A stretch of DNA of 64,000 bases from Platanthera guangdongensis (Eukaryota; Streptophyta; Magnoliopsida; Asparagales; Orchidaceae). This document shows positions 1 to 11,500 of this stretch, one piece after another. The notes under the pieces are model-generated. The model did not search any database. It saw only the letters and a program-made list of their open reading frames with translations, and was not told the DNA's origin. Position 1 is the stretch's first letter. The number at the start of each line of letters is the position of its first letter. A program made the translations under genes and the position numbers. The DNA lies in the NCBI GenBank assembly GCA_039583875.1, contig CM077165.1:72404757-72468756 (forward strand), written 5' to 3'.

Positions 1-338
1 CAACCCACAACTTAGCTTGCAATTGATGGGACACCCAATATTGGCGGACTCAGAAGTATATCCGCCCAGGTCGGCATCAGGTCGCTCAGTTCATCCAGCA
101 GCCTCAACAGCCAGGCTCCCTCTACAACGCAAGCGGACTCGACCTTGCAGCAGCTGCGGACTCGGCGGACTCTCTATGCAGACCGCCCTTCCTTAGCCAA
201 CACTAGCTTCTCGGTCGCAGCAGAGTCAACTCCTCCTCAGTCCGCAAGCCTGTCCCAGGCTCAGCCAGTAGTGCCAGTTTCTCCCTCAATCCGCAGCCTC
301 GATGCGGACTCAGTCAGTAGTGCCAGACTCCTTCTAGC
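1..338 (+). repeat. O 5' LTR, first part (left truncated by window edge)
   Basis: Matches 62710-63020 in the 3' LTR. It is dense in GCGGACT and its complement AGTCCGC, the inverted motif that fills O's U3. It is cut at 338 by the insertion of A; bases 334-338 (ctagc) are the left copy of A's target-site duplication. Short open frames here come from the repeats and are not genes. The missing left 309 bp or so can be read from 62402-62710. Confidence 0.85.
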
Positions 339-2194
339 TGAAAGAAATTGTACCTAATCAACTAGAGGGGGGGGGGGGGGTGAATAGGTGACTTTAATCT
401 TTTTAAACTTTTAGGCAGAATCACAGAATTATAAACAATTCTTCACAGCAATACAGCACAACAATCATAGAATCAAGCACACACAGAGTACACACAGTTT
501 TATAGTGGTTCCCCAAGGTCTGGGTACATCCACTTTCCCCCTTCGCCTATCTAGTAGTGTACTAGACTCGTCCCAACTTCTCCACTATTCCTCAGATCCT
601 CTGATCTTACACTCAGAACCCCAACCAGGTTCCTACAACTCAGGCTCAAAGCCCTACCACTCAGTCTTCACCAAGACCTACACTCAGCCTTCAACAAGGC
701 CTACACTCAGCCCTCAACAAGGCCTACACTCAGAGAAAAGTATCTCCTACACTCAGGCACAAAGGCCCTACCACTCAGCCTTTATAATTTCAGACTTACA
801 ACTCAGATCCCTAAGGATCCTACAGAAAATTAAAATTACAATGAATATAACCACAACTCAGATTGAGAGAGAAGAGTTGTCTGGTTTCTTGAAGAGTTCT
901 TGAAATAACTTTGCTGAGATCAACCTCCCTTGGCTTCCTTCAAAGCTTCTTGAATTTAGAATACAGTAGGGTTGAGTCTCTATGCAGCTGATCTTCAATC
1001 ACTGCTGACTTAAGAATCAGATCTCAATCTGAAACTTTCTTCACAGCCTGGTTCAACAGCTGTCTTCTTGGAAGGATCTCTCTGTCTCCAACTTCTTAGA
1101 TCTTCTGATCACTTCAATTTTCTCTTCAATGAATTGCTTGATCAATCTCTGATTGCTGACAGAATAAGCCTTTATATAGGCTTCCTTCATGGTGACCGGC
1201 TGATCCGGTTTCTAACGTCTTTCTGACAGCTCTGACAGTTGCAGTAGACCGGCTGGAATGGCAGCTGTCAAGTCATACAGTCACTTCTTGAATTTTCTGT
1301 AACTGTCTGAAAGTGTCGAGAAAGTCAGACTTTAAGTGTCGACACTGATAGACTAAGTGTTGACACAAGCCTTCATAGTGTCGACACAACTCCTTGTGTT
1401 GTAGAATCTGCTTCGCGACACTGCTTCTTCAACATGTGTCGACACAGATCCTATGTGTCGACACAAGTCCTTCTTAGATACTTAGTTGATTTCTTGTAAG
1501 TGTCGACATAACTCCTTTGTGTCGACACATCTTCTTGTGTTGATACTTGCTAAGTGTCGAGACATCTTCTTGTGTCGACACATGCCTTCTGTGTTGAACT
1601 TTTGCTGAGTGTCGACACATCTTCTTTGTGTCGACACTTGTACTTAGACTTTATTGAAACTTGCTGAGTGTCGACACAGCCTCCTAGTGTCGACACTTTC
1701 TTCATGTGTTGAGTCTTTTGCTGTGTGTCGTCACATTCTTCATTATGTCGACACTTGTACTTAAACTCTGTTGAAGTTTGCTGAGTGTCAACACAGCCTC
1801 CTAGTGTCGACACTTTATGATGTCGACAAAGTTCCTCTGGGTGTCGACACTGCTTCTAAATGTCGACACAGCTTCTTTGGACATTTCTTCATTGTGTGTC
1901 GACACATCCTATATGTGTCGACACTTTTCTTCTGGTGTCGACTCTGCATTCCTGGTGTCGACATAATTACTCCAAGTGTCGACACTACTTCTCTGGGTGT
2001 CGACACAAGTCTTCTTAAGTGTCGACACTTCTCTTCTGTTTGTCGACACATGGACTTAGAAACTTTTCAGCTTTCCCTGCAAATACTTAACCTGCACAAC
2101 TAAACTCAAAACACATCAAATACATTTTGATGTATATCATTGAGTAGGGTGAGGATTCTTCAAATCAGGTACATTTATTCCAATGTACCCAACA
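339..2194 (-). repeat. A 3' LTR
   Basis: The 1856-bp LTR begins TG and ends CA on the plus strand. Read in element sense, the order is TGTTGGGTACATTGG, the TGTCGACA array (about 2052 down to 1311), a TATA box (TATATAAA at 1171-1178) and a transcribed region rich in CCTACACTCAG-like repeats. Near the far end is a 14-nt C run (G at 367-380 on plus). The intact copy allows the fragmented 5' LTR to be reassembled. Confidence 0.93.
1311..2052. repeat. TGTCGACA palindrome array in A 3' LTR
   Basis: There are roughly two dozen copies of the octamer TGTCGACA and one-base variants, many set in pairs about 18-20 bp apart, with diverged TGTTGATAC-like spacers between pairs. On the minus strand it lies directly upstream of the LTR TATA box, where an enhancer would sit. 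Frames rich in CRH and VDT residues on both strands are translations of this array, not genes. The 5' LTR copy is at 34062-34810. Confidence 0.9.
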
Positions 2195-2468
2195 ATCTCC
2201 CCCTATTTGGAGAAGTCATAACCCTTAGTCAATGATATACACCATACATAACAAATTCACAGTATGATGTAAAACAATATTAAATGACAGGGTAAGTACA
2301 TAAACATGTATAAACAAAACATGTATACACAAATTTCTCAGAACATTAATGTAATAGATTTAACATATATCACATTGTTCTAACAACTTCAACATATTCA
2401 TTATTCAAAAGTTTACAGAGAGTTTAAAATCAAATGAATACAACTGTAAACTAAAGAAAAATTCTATC
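2195..2468 (-). other. A polypurine tract and 3' untranslated region
   Basis: The purine tract (CAAATAGGGGGAGAT in element sense, 2195-2210) abuts the LTR and primes plus-strand synthesis. The rest, up to the end of the extra ORF at 2469, is AT-rich and non-coding. It is conserved with D at 39493-39792. Confidence 0.85.
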
Positions 2469-3617
2469 CTATTGCTGCTCAGGCTCCTTGATCACAATGC
2501 CCTTTCTTGATTGTATCTTTGCTTGGACTGGGGCTTCAGCATCTTCAGCAGCAGCAGGCTTCTTTCCTTTAAGATACTTCTTTTTCAATTCTTCAGCTTT
2601 GATCTTTTGCCTTTCAAAGTAATGATAAGGCTTTGGAAAATACTTGCTAGGCTCCTGGGCAGTAGGCGGTAGCTTTCCCATATTAGCCTTTCTTCTATAT
2701 TGCACAATGACCTCTTGCTTGTTCTCATTCTTCCTCCACTACAGTTCAGAATACCACTTGTTTCTGTCCTGGATATTGTCCTTGGCAGCCTTCCATGTAG
2801 TCAAGATGATATTCCTGGAAGTGGGGCTCCATTGTTCAAAATTAGACTTTAGTTCAGCTTGCTCTCTGAATCTTTTCTTAGACAATTGAGTCTCTTGTTC
2901 TTTCAGCAAAACCTCTTGTTCTTTTAGTATTGTCTCTGGCACAGGCTGAACCACTTTCTCAATGATGACATTTTAATTTCCTTCAGGAGGACTATACATT
3001 GACTGTATCTCTTGATGTATCATATCAAAGTCTGGTGGAGGATAGATCACTTGAGCTACTTCAGCTTGCTCTCCTCCAAGATATACATGATTAATCCCAG
3101 ACTCTACAACATTGTCATCATCACATAATGGAGGATATCCAAGGGTGGCTCTGATGGAATTTGAAATCCACTTTGCATGATCAAAGCCTGCTTTGACTAA
3201 CACCCTCTCCCCCTTTATGACTTCTCTTTCAGTGTGATCCCTAAGATCATCTTTCTGAAATCTTATCTGGGCATTCAAATAGTTTACTCCATCCTTATAG
3301 AAAGGTTTCAACCTTTGGAGCTTGTTAGTTATAGCCTTCTGAGAGTCCTCAATAGCAGTTTTAACAGCAGTTAAGCTCTCTTGCAATTGTTTGTCAACTT
3401 CTGCCTTAGCTGTAGCACTTGCTGTAGTCTGCCAGTAGCTATATTCTTCATTTCTGTTACTCTTGCATTGTGTGAAGCAGTGAGATTATCATTCATTCTC
3501 AGCTGGTTCTCCAGGACATAGCCTTGCTTCACTGCAATATCATCTACTTGTGTTTTGATCTTTTCCTGATGAGTGGTGTAACAGTCCAAAATTCTGAAGC
3601 AGGGAATTTTTGGGTGA

Positions 3618-4206
3618 CACGGCCTGGGACACGGGCGTGTCCCAGGGCGTGTCAGCGGACACGGCCTGAGACATGGGCGTGTCGCAGGGCGTGTCGAGGT
3701 TGTGTCGATGATCGGCCTTGGTGTCGAAGATTTTTCGCTCGACGATGTGTCGAGAGGAGACACACGGCCCAGGACACGGGCGTGTCCAAGGCCGTGTCGT
3801 GTGCTTGACGACTGTTACCCGACGATCGTCGAGTGTCGAGACATGAGTGTCGAGACGTGGGTGTCGAGTGTCGAGAAGTTACACACGGCCTGTGACACGG
3901 GCGTGTCACAGGGCGTGTCAAGTTGGGTCGACGATCTCAGCCCGACGAAGCATTTCGACAGGGCGTGTCTTTGTGCCGTGTCTGGGCACACGGCCTGGGA
4001 CACGGGCGTGTCACAGGCCGTGTGAAGTCTCGGGATGATTTGGGATTTTTTTCGCCCAGGCACACGGCCACAGACACGGGCGTGTTGGTGACACGGCCCA
4101 TGACACGGGCGTGTCCCATGGGCTTGTCACTGGTTTGGATAAGTCGGTTGCCACTGCTTGAGGTACACGGCCTGGGACACGGCCGTGTCACAGGCCGTGT
4201 CAGGTC
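3618..4206. repeat. ACACGGGCGTGTC / CACGGCC inverted-repeat array in E
   Basis: Repeated units of the form cacggcctgggacacgggcg followed by tgtc; GACACGGGCGTGTC and CACGGCC...GGCCGTG are near-palindromes. Interspersed GTGTCGA motifs also occur. It lies near the start of the LTR (U3), as in F. Confidence 0.85.
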
Positions 4207-4346
4207 AAATTTAGCATTTTTGTCAAGTTTCTGGCCATCCATTCCTTCAGCTGGGATCCAAGGGCTGAAGCTTCTTTCCTCTTTTTCCTAAAGGCCGAAA
4301 TCTGAGAAGTGATTCTCATTTCTTCTTGGCCTTTATCTTTCTTCAA

Positions 4347-4530
4347 AAGAGAGAAAGAGAGAGAGAAAGGAGGAGGAAGAAGGGGAAGGGATGCTGCTGG
4401 TGGTGCTGCGGTTTACCGACGAGAAAGCCGAAGCCGGCGTTGCGGAGGAAACGCTCTTGCGAGCCTTTCAAGCAAGCTTTGAGGTCATGGCACCGAAGCG
4501 GTCGTCAAGTGTAACGACTTTTCTTCCTAG
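4347..4530 (+). promoter_or_regulatory. E LTR leader: GA-rich tract, small ORF (MAPKR...) and GTAACG donor-like site
   Basis: A GAGAAAGAGA-type tract (4350-4400) precedes an ATG at 4487 that opens a 25-codon ORF starting MAPKRSSSVT. After exactly 24 nt the sequence is GTAACG (4511-4516). F's LTR has the same arrangement: ATG, 24 nt, GTAACG. The surrounding sequence is otherwise much diverged, so the conserved start, length and donor suggest a functional first exon of gag rather than chance. Confidence 0.5.
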
Positions 4531-4779
4531 CCATGTGAAGGCTTCCTTTTGGCATATCTTGTGATTTCCCCCACCAAGAGGTGGCTGATTTTGGGAATCT
4601 TTAGGTGGATGCTTGAATCCCCTTTGTTAGCATATAGATCCGGAAATGGAGTACGGAATAGTCATGCTGTGTGAAGCCCATCTGGACAGGTTGGTCTGGA
4701 TTGGTGATGTTGCATACGAATCGGAGAAGACTCCGTGATAACGTGTAGTTTAAGGAGTCTACGGGTTATGCCTGCGAAA

Positions 4780-5045
4780 AGGAGTAGCAGGAAGTACTGG
4801 GGTGGTAGCCCAGGAAAAATAGCCATATGATGTTTTTGGGTCCAACCTATGAATGAGGCACAAGAAGTACTGGTGTGAACAGGAAAGGCCCTTTGTGATG
4901 CTTGATGTCGTAGGGTGTCCACCTGTGAAGCGAGTAACAGGAAGTACTGGCATGATAGCCAGGAAAGACCCCTGACATTTGTGTTTGTGCGGTGTCCACC
5001 TGTGGAGAGAGTCACAGGAAGTACTGGGAGGCCCAGGAAAGACCC
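4780..5045 (+). repeat. Four-copy degenerate tandem repeat in E (about 75-bp period)
   Basis: GAAGTACTGG recurs at 4791, 4864, 4941 and 5018, each time followed about 15-25 bp later by a CAGGAAA-like motif. F's LTR has no equivalent. Overlapping open frames on the minus strand (LPVTRF-type repeats) are translations of it. Confidence 0.75.
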
Positions 5046-7785
5046 GCTGTTGTGCTAAGAAAATGGGTATAGCGAAATACCCAGGCTTGAATGCCAAGAA
5101 CAGGATTGGTGAGACCGACCCGCGCCTTTGATATAGCCATGAGTACGCTGTACTCGGAGTAGGCAAGGCGATTTGAGCAACGGGGGGTGGAGGATCCGAC
5201 CTGCGCTATGTCCGTCCGACGTGAGAGCAAAAGGTGCGATCTGTTGGAGCACATAGCAAGAGTCTTCGGCCTGCGCGCCATGACACAATGGGGGGCTACA
5301 GGCCATCCCGGTGTAGGAAGACTAACTCCGGATGCACGCCATGGAGTAAATGCTCAAGAGATTTACCGTTGCATTGTGACCCTAATACGGTGGTGGGCAA
5401 GAGCTTTTCCAGAACACCAAGAATGTTCCCTGAGTGCACGAACCGTTGGGCCGGGTGGCGAACAGTTGTGATGGCTTGTGTGCGTGAAAGCACATTTTGA
5501 TGATATATTGCCATACTTGTGATTTAATATGCTTGCAGGGAAGAATACCGCTGCCCCGAGAGAAGGGGTAGGGTCGTTATAATTTGGTCAGCTGAACGCT
5601 GACCGTTGCTTTTGTTTGCCACCGTTGGGTGGATTGTCCCTGGACAGGTGCTGGAGATCCGAGCGGGACGCATAGAGGTTGATGTACCTGCTGTTGTTGC
5701 TGCTACTGTTGTGAGCCCTCGAAGGCTCTATGTTATGTTGTGTGTTTTCTTTTCGTGTGGCCGGCCTGCGCGCCAATTGTTTTAGGCCACTGTTTGAAAG
5801 CCATGTAAAGGCCATAAGGCCAACTCTTTGTACTTGTTGTAAGACATTCCTATATTGTATAAAATGTGGAGTTTTATATTTGGACATTCATGAGGAGTTC
5901 CAGTTGTAGTCTAGGCTTCCGCTAGAATGATTTGTGATAGGTGCGATGCGCTACTCTGGTATCATCCTGTACCTTCACCGCCTGTTTTGTGATATATACT
6001 GTGGGGCCCCGGCCGGACCTTCTAGAATATACCATATGAACGGATGGGGTTGTTACAAGTGGCCAGATAGACTACTGCATTTCCTCCCTTATGAAAGAAG
6101 TCAGTCATTTCTTTCTTGTTTAGATTCATTTCAAATCTGATTGACTTGATGTCTTGGGCCAGATCAAATTGCAATAACTTTTGCCCCTCATCTATGTACT
6201 TTTCTATAGCTTGTCTGTGCTCATCCAGCTTTATTTGCAATGCCACCATCAGTGAACTGTAGTCAGTAGATGGGGCAGGTTGTGGAGCAATTGTTTGCAG
6301 TGCCTTTTTATATGTCTGGCTCCTCCTCTTGAAGACTTGAAATTTCCTCTTCTTGTCTCTTGTATCCTCTTCATCTTCAGAAGCAGATGTGCTAGCTATA
6401 TCTACTCTGTCCTTAGGACTAGGATGTGAATCCTTCTCAGTCCTTTGTGGTTGCTCAGCATCATTGGGCTTCTCAGTCTCTTTGCCTGCAGTTTTCTCTA
6501 TATTCTCCACTTGCTCCCCCTCAATAATTACTTTCTCCCCCTCAGCAGCAGCTTTTTCTCTCTCAAAGTCAGTTTGTAGAAGGTTTGGGAACAGCTCTTC
6601 CAATGTAAACTCTTGTTGAGGATGGGGTGGAGATTCTCTTATCTCATCAACCACTTGATTAGCAACAGATGTGTCCTCCATGAAAACATCTTGGGGTTGG
6701 CTATGTGTCTGTGTTTGCTGATTAACATGAGGTAATGAATCAGACAAAACATCATCCTCAATAGGGAAGTCTAATTTATTAATTTCAGTTATTACCTCAA
6801 GTATGGTTTGTGTAGCTTGTTCACTTTCTAGTGGAGTTAACTCATCCACCAGTAGAGGCTCCCCCTGTATTGAATCCTGGTGAATTGGACTTGCTGAGGG
6901 TAGCTCCCCCTACCTGTCTGCATCTTCTTGTCTAGCTGGAGACTATTCAACATTCCTTCCTTGTTCATCATCAGAACTAAATACCACTAGCTCTTCAGAG
7001 CTGCTTGAGGATTCTTGAGCCACAAGGGCTGTCTTCTTCTTCTTTTTCTGGGGTGTTTCCTTCTCAAGAGTTGGCATTTCTTTGGTAAGTACTCTATCCC
7101 ACCTAGAGAAGATTCTCATATGTATCTTCCTCATGTGGTTAATCTTTGAACCTGCAGCTTGGTTCATTACATCTGGAATACTTCCAGCAAGGTAAAGACT
7201 CAGAATTCTACCCAAATTGGGCTTCTTCATACTCTCTTTTATCTTCTCAAACACAACTGCAGACCAATCAGTTTTTAGTTTGAAGATAATTCTTGTCATT
7301 AGACTAAACATATGAGCTGATATTCTGTCATGCCCTCCAGGCTTGCTCAAGATAACCTTGCCAACAATTTCAGATAAGAATTTGCCTTGCATGTTCATTC
7401 CCTTCCTATTAAAAACAGATCCTATTTTCAGATTTAAGTCCAAACCACACCATGTCAATGCTTCTCTAGTCTTAGAAGCTGAAACATCTTCTTCTTCCTT
7501 AGTCCTTGGTAGTTGTAGTACCTTTCTCAGACTCTTAGGAGAGACCTTCACCTTTGACCCGTGAACTCTTGACTTAATCTTGAGTCCTGATTCATCTAGT
7601 TTTGCTGCATTCAGAAACTCCAAGACTTCCTTCTTCCAGATCTTAATTGGTTCTGAAACAAGAAATTCTAACCCAGTCTCTGCTATTAGGGTTATCACGC
7701 CTTTGATCTCGGGTTCTGCGTCCTCAAATGCGTGTCGCACGAGTTCGTATCCTTCATTCACATTCTCTTCTAGCTTGGGCGCCAT

Positions 7786-8290
7786 TAGGGTTTGAAGAAA
7801 TTTGAATTAGAGAAGAGAGATGTCGACACACATGTTTGGTCTCGAAACTTTGGTGAGCGTGTCGACATACAATGGCGAGAACCTATTTATACCTTTCTAG
7901 AATCGAAGATGAAAGGGCGCGTCAAAATACTTAAATTGTGTCGACGCTGTTGAAAAGTGTCGACACTTACTTATAATGTCTCGACAACTATGTGTCGACA
8001 CACGTATAGTCGACAGAATATATGTGTCAACACTTGTTTATGTGTCGACACCGCTTAGCTCGACACTTAGTCGAGACTATACTAGTATAATTTAGTGTAA
8101 ATCCTAAGTGTCGACACCACTCTGGATGTGTCGACACCTACACTGCATGTGTCGACACTAATTCTCTGAAGTGTCGACACCGACTTCCTAGATGTGTCGA
8201 CACCATTTCTCTGAAATGTCGACACCACTTTTCTATGTCGACACACACAACTCTGTGTGTCGACACCATTTTACTTAGCCAATTTTTTTT
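7786..8290 (-). promoter_or_regulatory. A internal promoter region for the extra ORF
   Basis: In element sense, about 13 perfect TGTCGACA octamers lie between the pol stop (8297) and the ATG at 7785. TATAAATA (7884-7891, complement) is 99 bp upstream of the ATG, a plausible leader of about 70 nt follows, and AAACCCTA (7786-7793) touches the ATG. D has the same parts at the same spacing. The layout repeats that of the LTR, with the array upstream of a TATA box. Confidence 0.7.
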
Positions 8291-8296
8291 TGTAAA

Positions 8297-11200
8297 CTAT
8301 TCTAAGTTTATCATACCTAATTCAATTTTAAATTTATTGAATTTGGTTTCATCTAAGGGCTTAGTATACATGTCAGCTAGCTGATTTTCTGTATTAATAT
8401 ACTCTAGTGAAATATCTCCTTTTTCCACATGTTCTCTTAGAAAATGGAATTTTATTTCTATGTGCTTAGTCCTACTATGAGAGACATGATTGTTTGCAAT
8501 AGAAATATCACTAGTAGAATCACAAAATAGAGGTGTTCTACTTATTTGTATACCATAGTCTTCTAGCTGATGTTGTATCCATAGAAGTTGAGCACAGCAA
8601 CTTCCTGCAGCAACATACTCAGATTCTGCTGTGGAGATAGCCACACTTGTTTGTTTCTTGCTACTCCATGATATCAGTCTTCCACCTAGGAATTGACAGG
8701 TTCCAGTAGTACGTTTCCTATCTTCCTTGCAGCCTGCAAAATCTGCATCTGAATAATCTGTCAGTTCAAAGTCTCCATTCCTAGGGTACCAAAGGCCTAG
8801 ATAAGGAGTGCCCTTAAGATATCTCAGAATTCTTTTGACTGCTGCCAAATGAGATTCTTTAGGGCAAGCTTGGTACCTAGCACAGACACATGTAGCATAC
8901 ATGATATCTGGTCTACTAGCAGTCAAATATAGTAGGGAGCCAACTATCCCTCTATACAAAGTCTCATCTACAGGTTTCCCTGCATCATCTTTGCTAAGAG
9001 ACATACTTGACCCCATAGGAGTTTTCATGGTACTGGATGATTCCATACCATACTTCCTTATCAATTCTAGGGTGAACTTAGACTGACATATGGATAAACC
9101 ATCCTCAGTCTGTCTAACTTGGAGACCCAAGAAGAACTTAAGTCCCCCATACTGCTCATTTCAAATTGTCCTTGCATTAGTTTTGCAAACTTTTTGCAAA
9201 GACTACTTTCAGTAGACCCAAATATGATGTCATCTACATATATTTGGACTAGAATGATCTTGCCTCTGGATTCCCTAAGTAATAGAGTCTTGGCTATTTC
9301 CCCCCTTGTGAATTTATTCTCAATGAGGAAACTAGACAGGGTTTCATACCAAGCCCTAGGGCTTGTTTTAACCCATACAAAGCCTTCCTAAGTCTATAGA
9401 CATAATTAGGTTTGATAAAATCAACAAAACCTGATGGTTGTTCCACATAAACTTCTTCCTTAAGATTTCCATTCAGAAAAGCTGACTTAACATCCATTTG
9501 GTATACTTTAAACCGTTGATAGGTTGCATAGGCAAGAAACATCCTTATGTCCTCCAGTCTGGCTACTGGAGCAAAGGTTTGATCAAAGTCAATACCTTCT
9601 TACTGCCTATCTCTCTTAGCAACCAGTCTTGCTTTGTTCTTTATAATCACTCCATGTTCATCCAACTTGTTCCTAAAGATCCACTTAGTCCCAATAATGT
9701 TGTGGTTTTTTGGTTTAGGAACAAGCTCCCAGACTTTGCATCTTTTGAACTGGTTCAGCTCCTCTTGCATTACCTCAATCCAATGAGGGTCTAGGATGGC
9801 TTCTTCAAATTTCTTTGGCTCTACCTGGGATAGAAAACTGGAGTAGAGTACTGAACTTAGATTTCTGCTCCTTGTTTGTACCCCTTGTCTGAGATCACCA
9901 ATAATTTGATTGGCTGGATGATCTTTTAGATGTCTATTTGTTGGAGGCAGCCTGTCTTCAGGTTGTACTCCTTCAGCTTCTTCAACTTGCTGCACTCCTT
10001 GGTCTTCTTCTACATCAGGTGTATCTAGTACTCCCCCTGAACAACTGCCACTATCATCCACTTGCTGTCTTGCAGTAGAACCTTCTTCAATAGTGAGCTT
10101 GTCCATCTTCTCAGTCATACCTGTGGAGCTGCAAATACTTCTAGACAATTCATTGTTAATGAGTCTAGCTTCATCAAATACTACATGTACTGACACTTCT
10201 ACAACTTTAGTAGTCAAGTTGTAGACCCTATAAGCCTTACTGTTGTTGCTGTACCCAACAAAGATCCCCTCTTAGGATTTGGCAGCAAACTTGGTTAAGT
10301 AAGACTTACCATTGTTAAGTATATAACATTTACAACCAAAGATCCTGAAATAGGATAGATTTGGTTTTCTGCCTTTCACAATCTCATACGGGGTCTTATT
10401 GTGGCTCTTGGTGATAGTAGCCCTATTAATCACATGACATGCAGTATTAACTGCCTCAGCCCAAAAATATTCTGGGAGAGATGTGTCACTTAATAGGGTT
10501 CTACAAGCCTCAATCAAGGTTTTATTTTTCCTTTCAGCAATACCATTTTACTGAGGTGTTCTTGGTGAAGAAAATTCGTGAAATATCTCAAACTCTTCAC
10601 ATAGCTTTGTCATACTGTCAGACTGGAATTCAGTACCATGGTCACTTCTTATTTTGACCACTGTACTGTCTAACTCATTCTGAATTTGTTTGACAAAACT
10701 ATAGAAGATACTAGGTGTTTTAGATTTTTGTCTAAGGAAGAACACCCAGGAAAACCTTGAGTAGTCATCTACAACCACAAAAGTGTAGACCTTCCTACCT
10801 AGGCTGTGAACTGGCATAGGACCAAATAGATCCATATGCAAGAGGTATAGGCACCTCACAACATCTTTGTTATCAATACTATTAAAGGTGGATTTGGTCT
10901 GTTTGCCCTTTTGACAAGCTGAGCATATCCCAACCTTTTTACACTTAACTTGAGGACCATTCCTCACTAACTCTTTGCTAAAGAGTTGGCCAATTGTCTT
11001 GTAGTTAAGATGGGCTAACCTCTTGTGCCATTTGACACAATGAGAGACTTTCTCATCAACTACAAGACACACAGGAGAAACATTGTTCTCACACATAATG
11101 TCTAGATAATAGACATTTCTCTTCCTATAACCAGTCAGAATGATCTCTTGATCATTTGACCTCCTGATATGACAACCATCCTTGACAAATGAGATGTCAT

Positions 11201-11468
11201 ATCCTAAATCACTCAACTGGCTTATATTAATGAGGTTGTGTTTCAAACCTTTAACATAAGCCACTTGAGTAATTGTAATAAGGTTGCTAGAAATGTTACC
11301 AAAGCTTTTGATGATTCCTTTTTCAGAACCACCAAAGGTGACTTTAGGACCAACCTTGATTGGTGTATAGTCCTTCAGCAATCCCCTAGTTCCAGTCATG
11401 TGCCTGGAACATCCACTGTCCAAGTACCATATTGGGGCATGGTCACTTGGACTCACCTGCAAAACAGA
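8297..11468 (-). pseudogene. pol: A pol (protease, integrase, RT, RNase H), broken
   Basis: This is a Sirevirus-type copia Pol. In order: protease LDSGCS near the start, integrase HHCC region and core ([30 protein letters not shown]), RT ([22 protein letters not shown]) and RNase H ([29 protein letters not shown]). Breaks compared with D: in-frame stops near 10546 (between core Asp and Glu of integrase), 10272 and 9600, and frameshifts near 9345 and 9135. No functional enzyme can be made. The C-terminus, [10 protein letters not shown], is shared with D, so the stop at 8297 is the native end of pol. Confidence 0.9.
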
Positions 11469-11500
11469 TTAGTTAACCTTAGAACCCAAAGAATTCTTGG
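11469..11500 (-). promoter_or_regulatory. A gag-pol boundary: conserved in-frame TAA
   Basis: A TAA (complement at 11469-11471) separates gag from pol in the reading frame of pol. The next codons, SVLQVSPS, are in frame with the protease. The same TAA and context are present in D at 55722-55724. In sense, the bases around it (TAACTAATCTGTTTTGCAG) also resemble a branch point plus 3' splice site, followed by GTGAGT. Stop-codon suppression or splicing could control the Gag:Pol ratio; the sequence does not decide. Confidence 0.5.

Larger units (their letters stand above)
3577..6057 (+). mobile_element. Element E: solo LTR of a chromovirus (Tekay/Del-like Ty3/gypsy), related to F
   Basis: The 2481-bp unit begins TGTAACAGTCC and ends GGTTGTTACA, with TSD agtgg at 3572-3576 and 6058-6062. 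It contains no gag or pol, so it is an LTR left by recombination between two LTRs. In sense orientation it aligns with F's LTR: start TGTAAC...AAA, an ACACGGGCGTGTC array, a small MAPKR exon, and a conserved end around GGTCCGGCCGGGGCCC. Its orientation is opposite to A. It splits A's extra ORF; without it and one TSD copy the frame is continuous. Confidence 0.9.
2469..7785 (-). pseudogene. A extra ORF downstream of pol (decayed, interrupted by solo LTR E)
   Basis: This is the ortholog of D's extra ORF; the product is unrecognised. It starts at ATG 7785 with AAACCCTA immediately before it. Residues 1-230 form a compact domain (IWKKEVLEFLN, KVKVSPKSLRKVLQLP, ILSKPGGHDR, NLGRILSLYLAG), vaguely like the putative plant transposon protein domain PF20167. 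An acidic Ser/Glu-rich middle with a basic KKRKFQVFKRRSQ follows, then a helical C-terminal half ending in a lysine-rich tail. No signal peptide or membrane segment is visible, so it is not an obvious envelope protein. Breaks: stops at about 6943 and 6910, the 2481-bp insertion E at 3576, and further frame breaks near 3375, 2970 and 2730. The residue pattern stays close to D's throughout, indicating past selection. Confidence 0.75.

Noticed and set aside
3652..4291. Several Arg/Thr/Pro-rich frames (TRPVTRPCHRPC-like) in E, and similar GLGHGRV frames in F
   Set aside because: Translations of the ACACGGGCGTGT palindromes; present on both strands and not conserved as protein.
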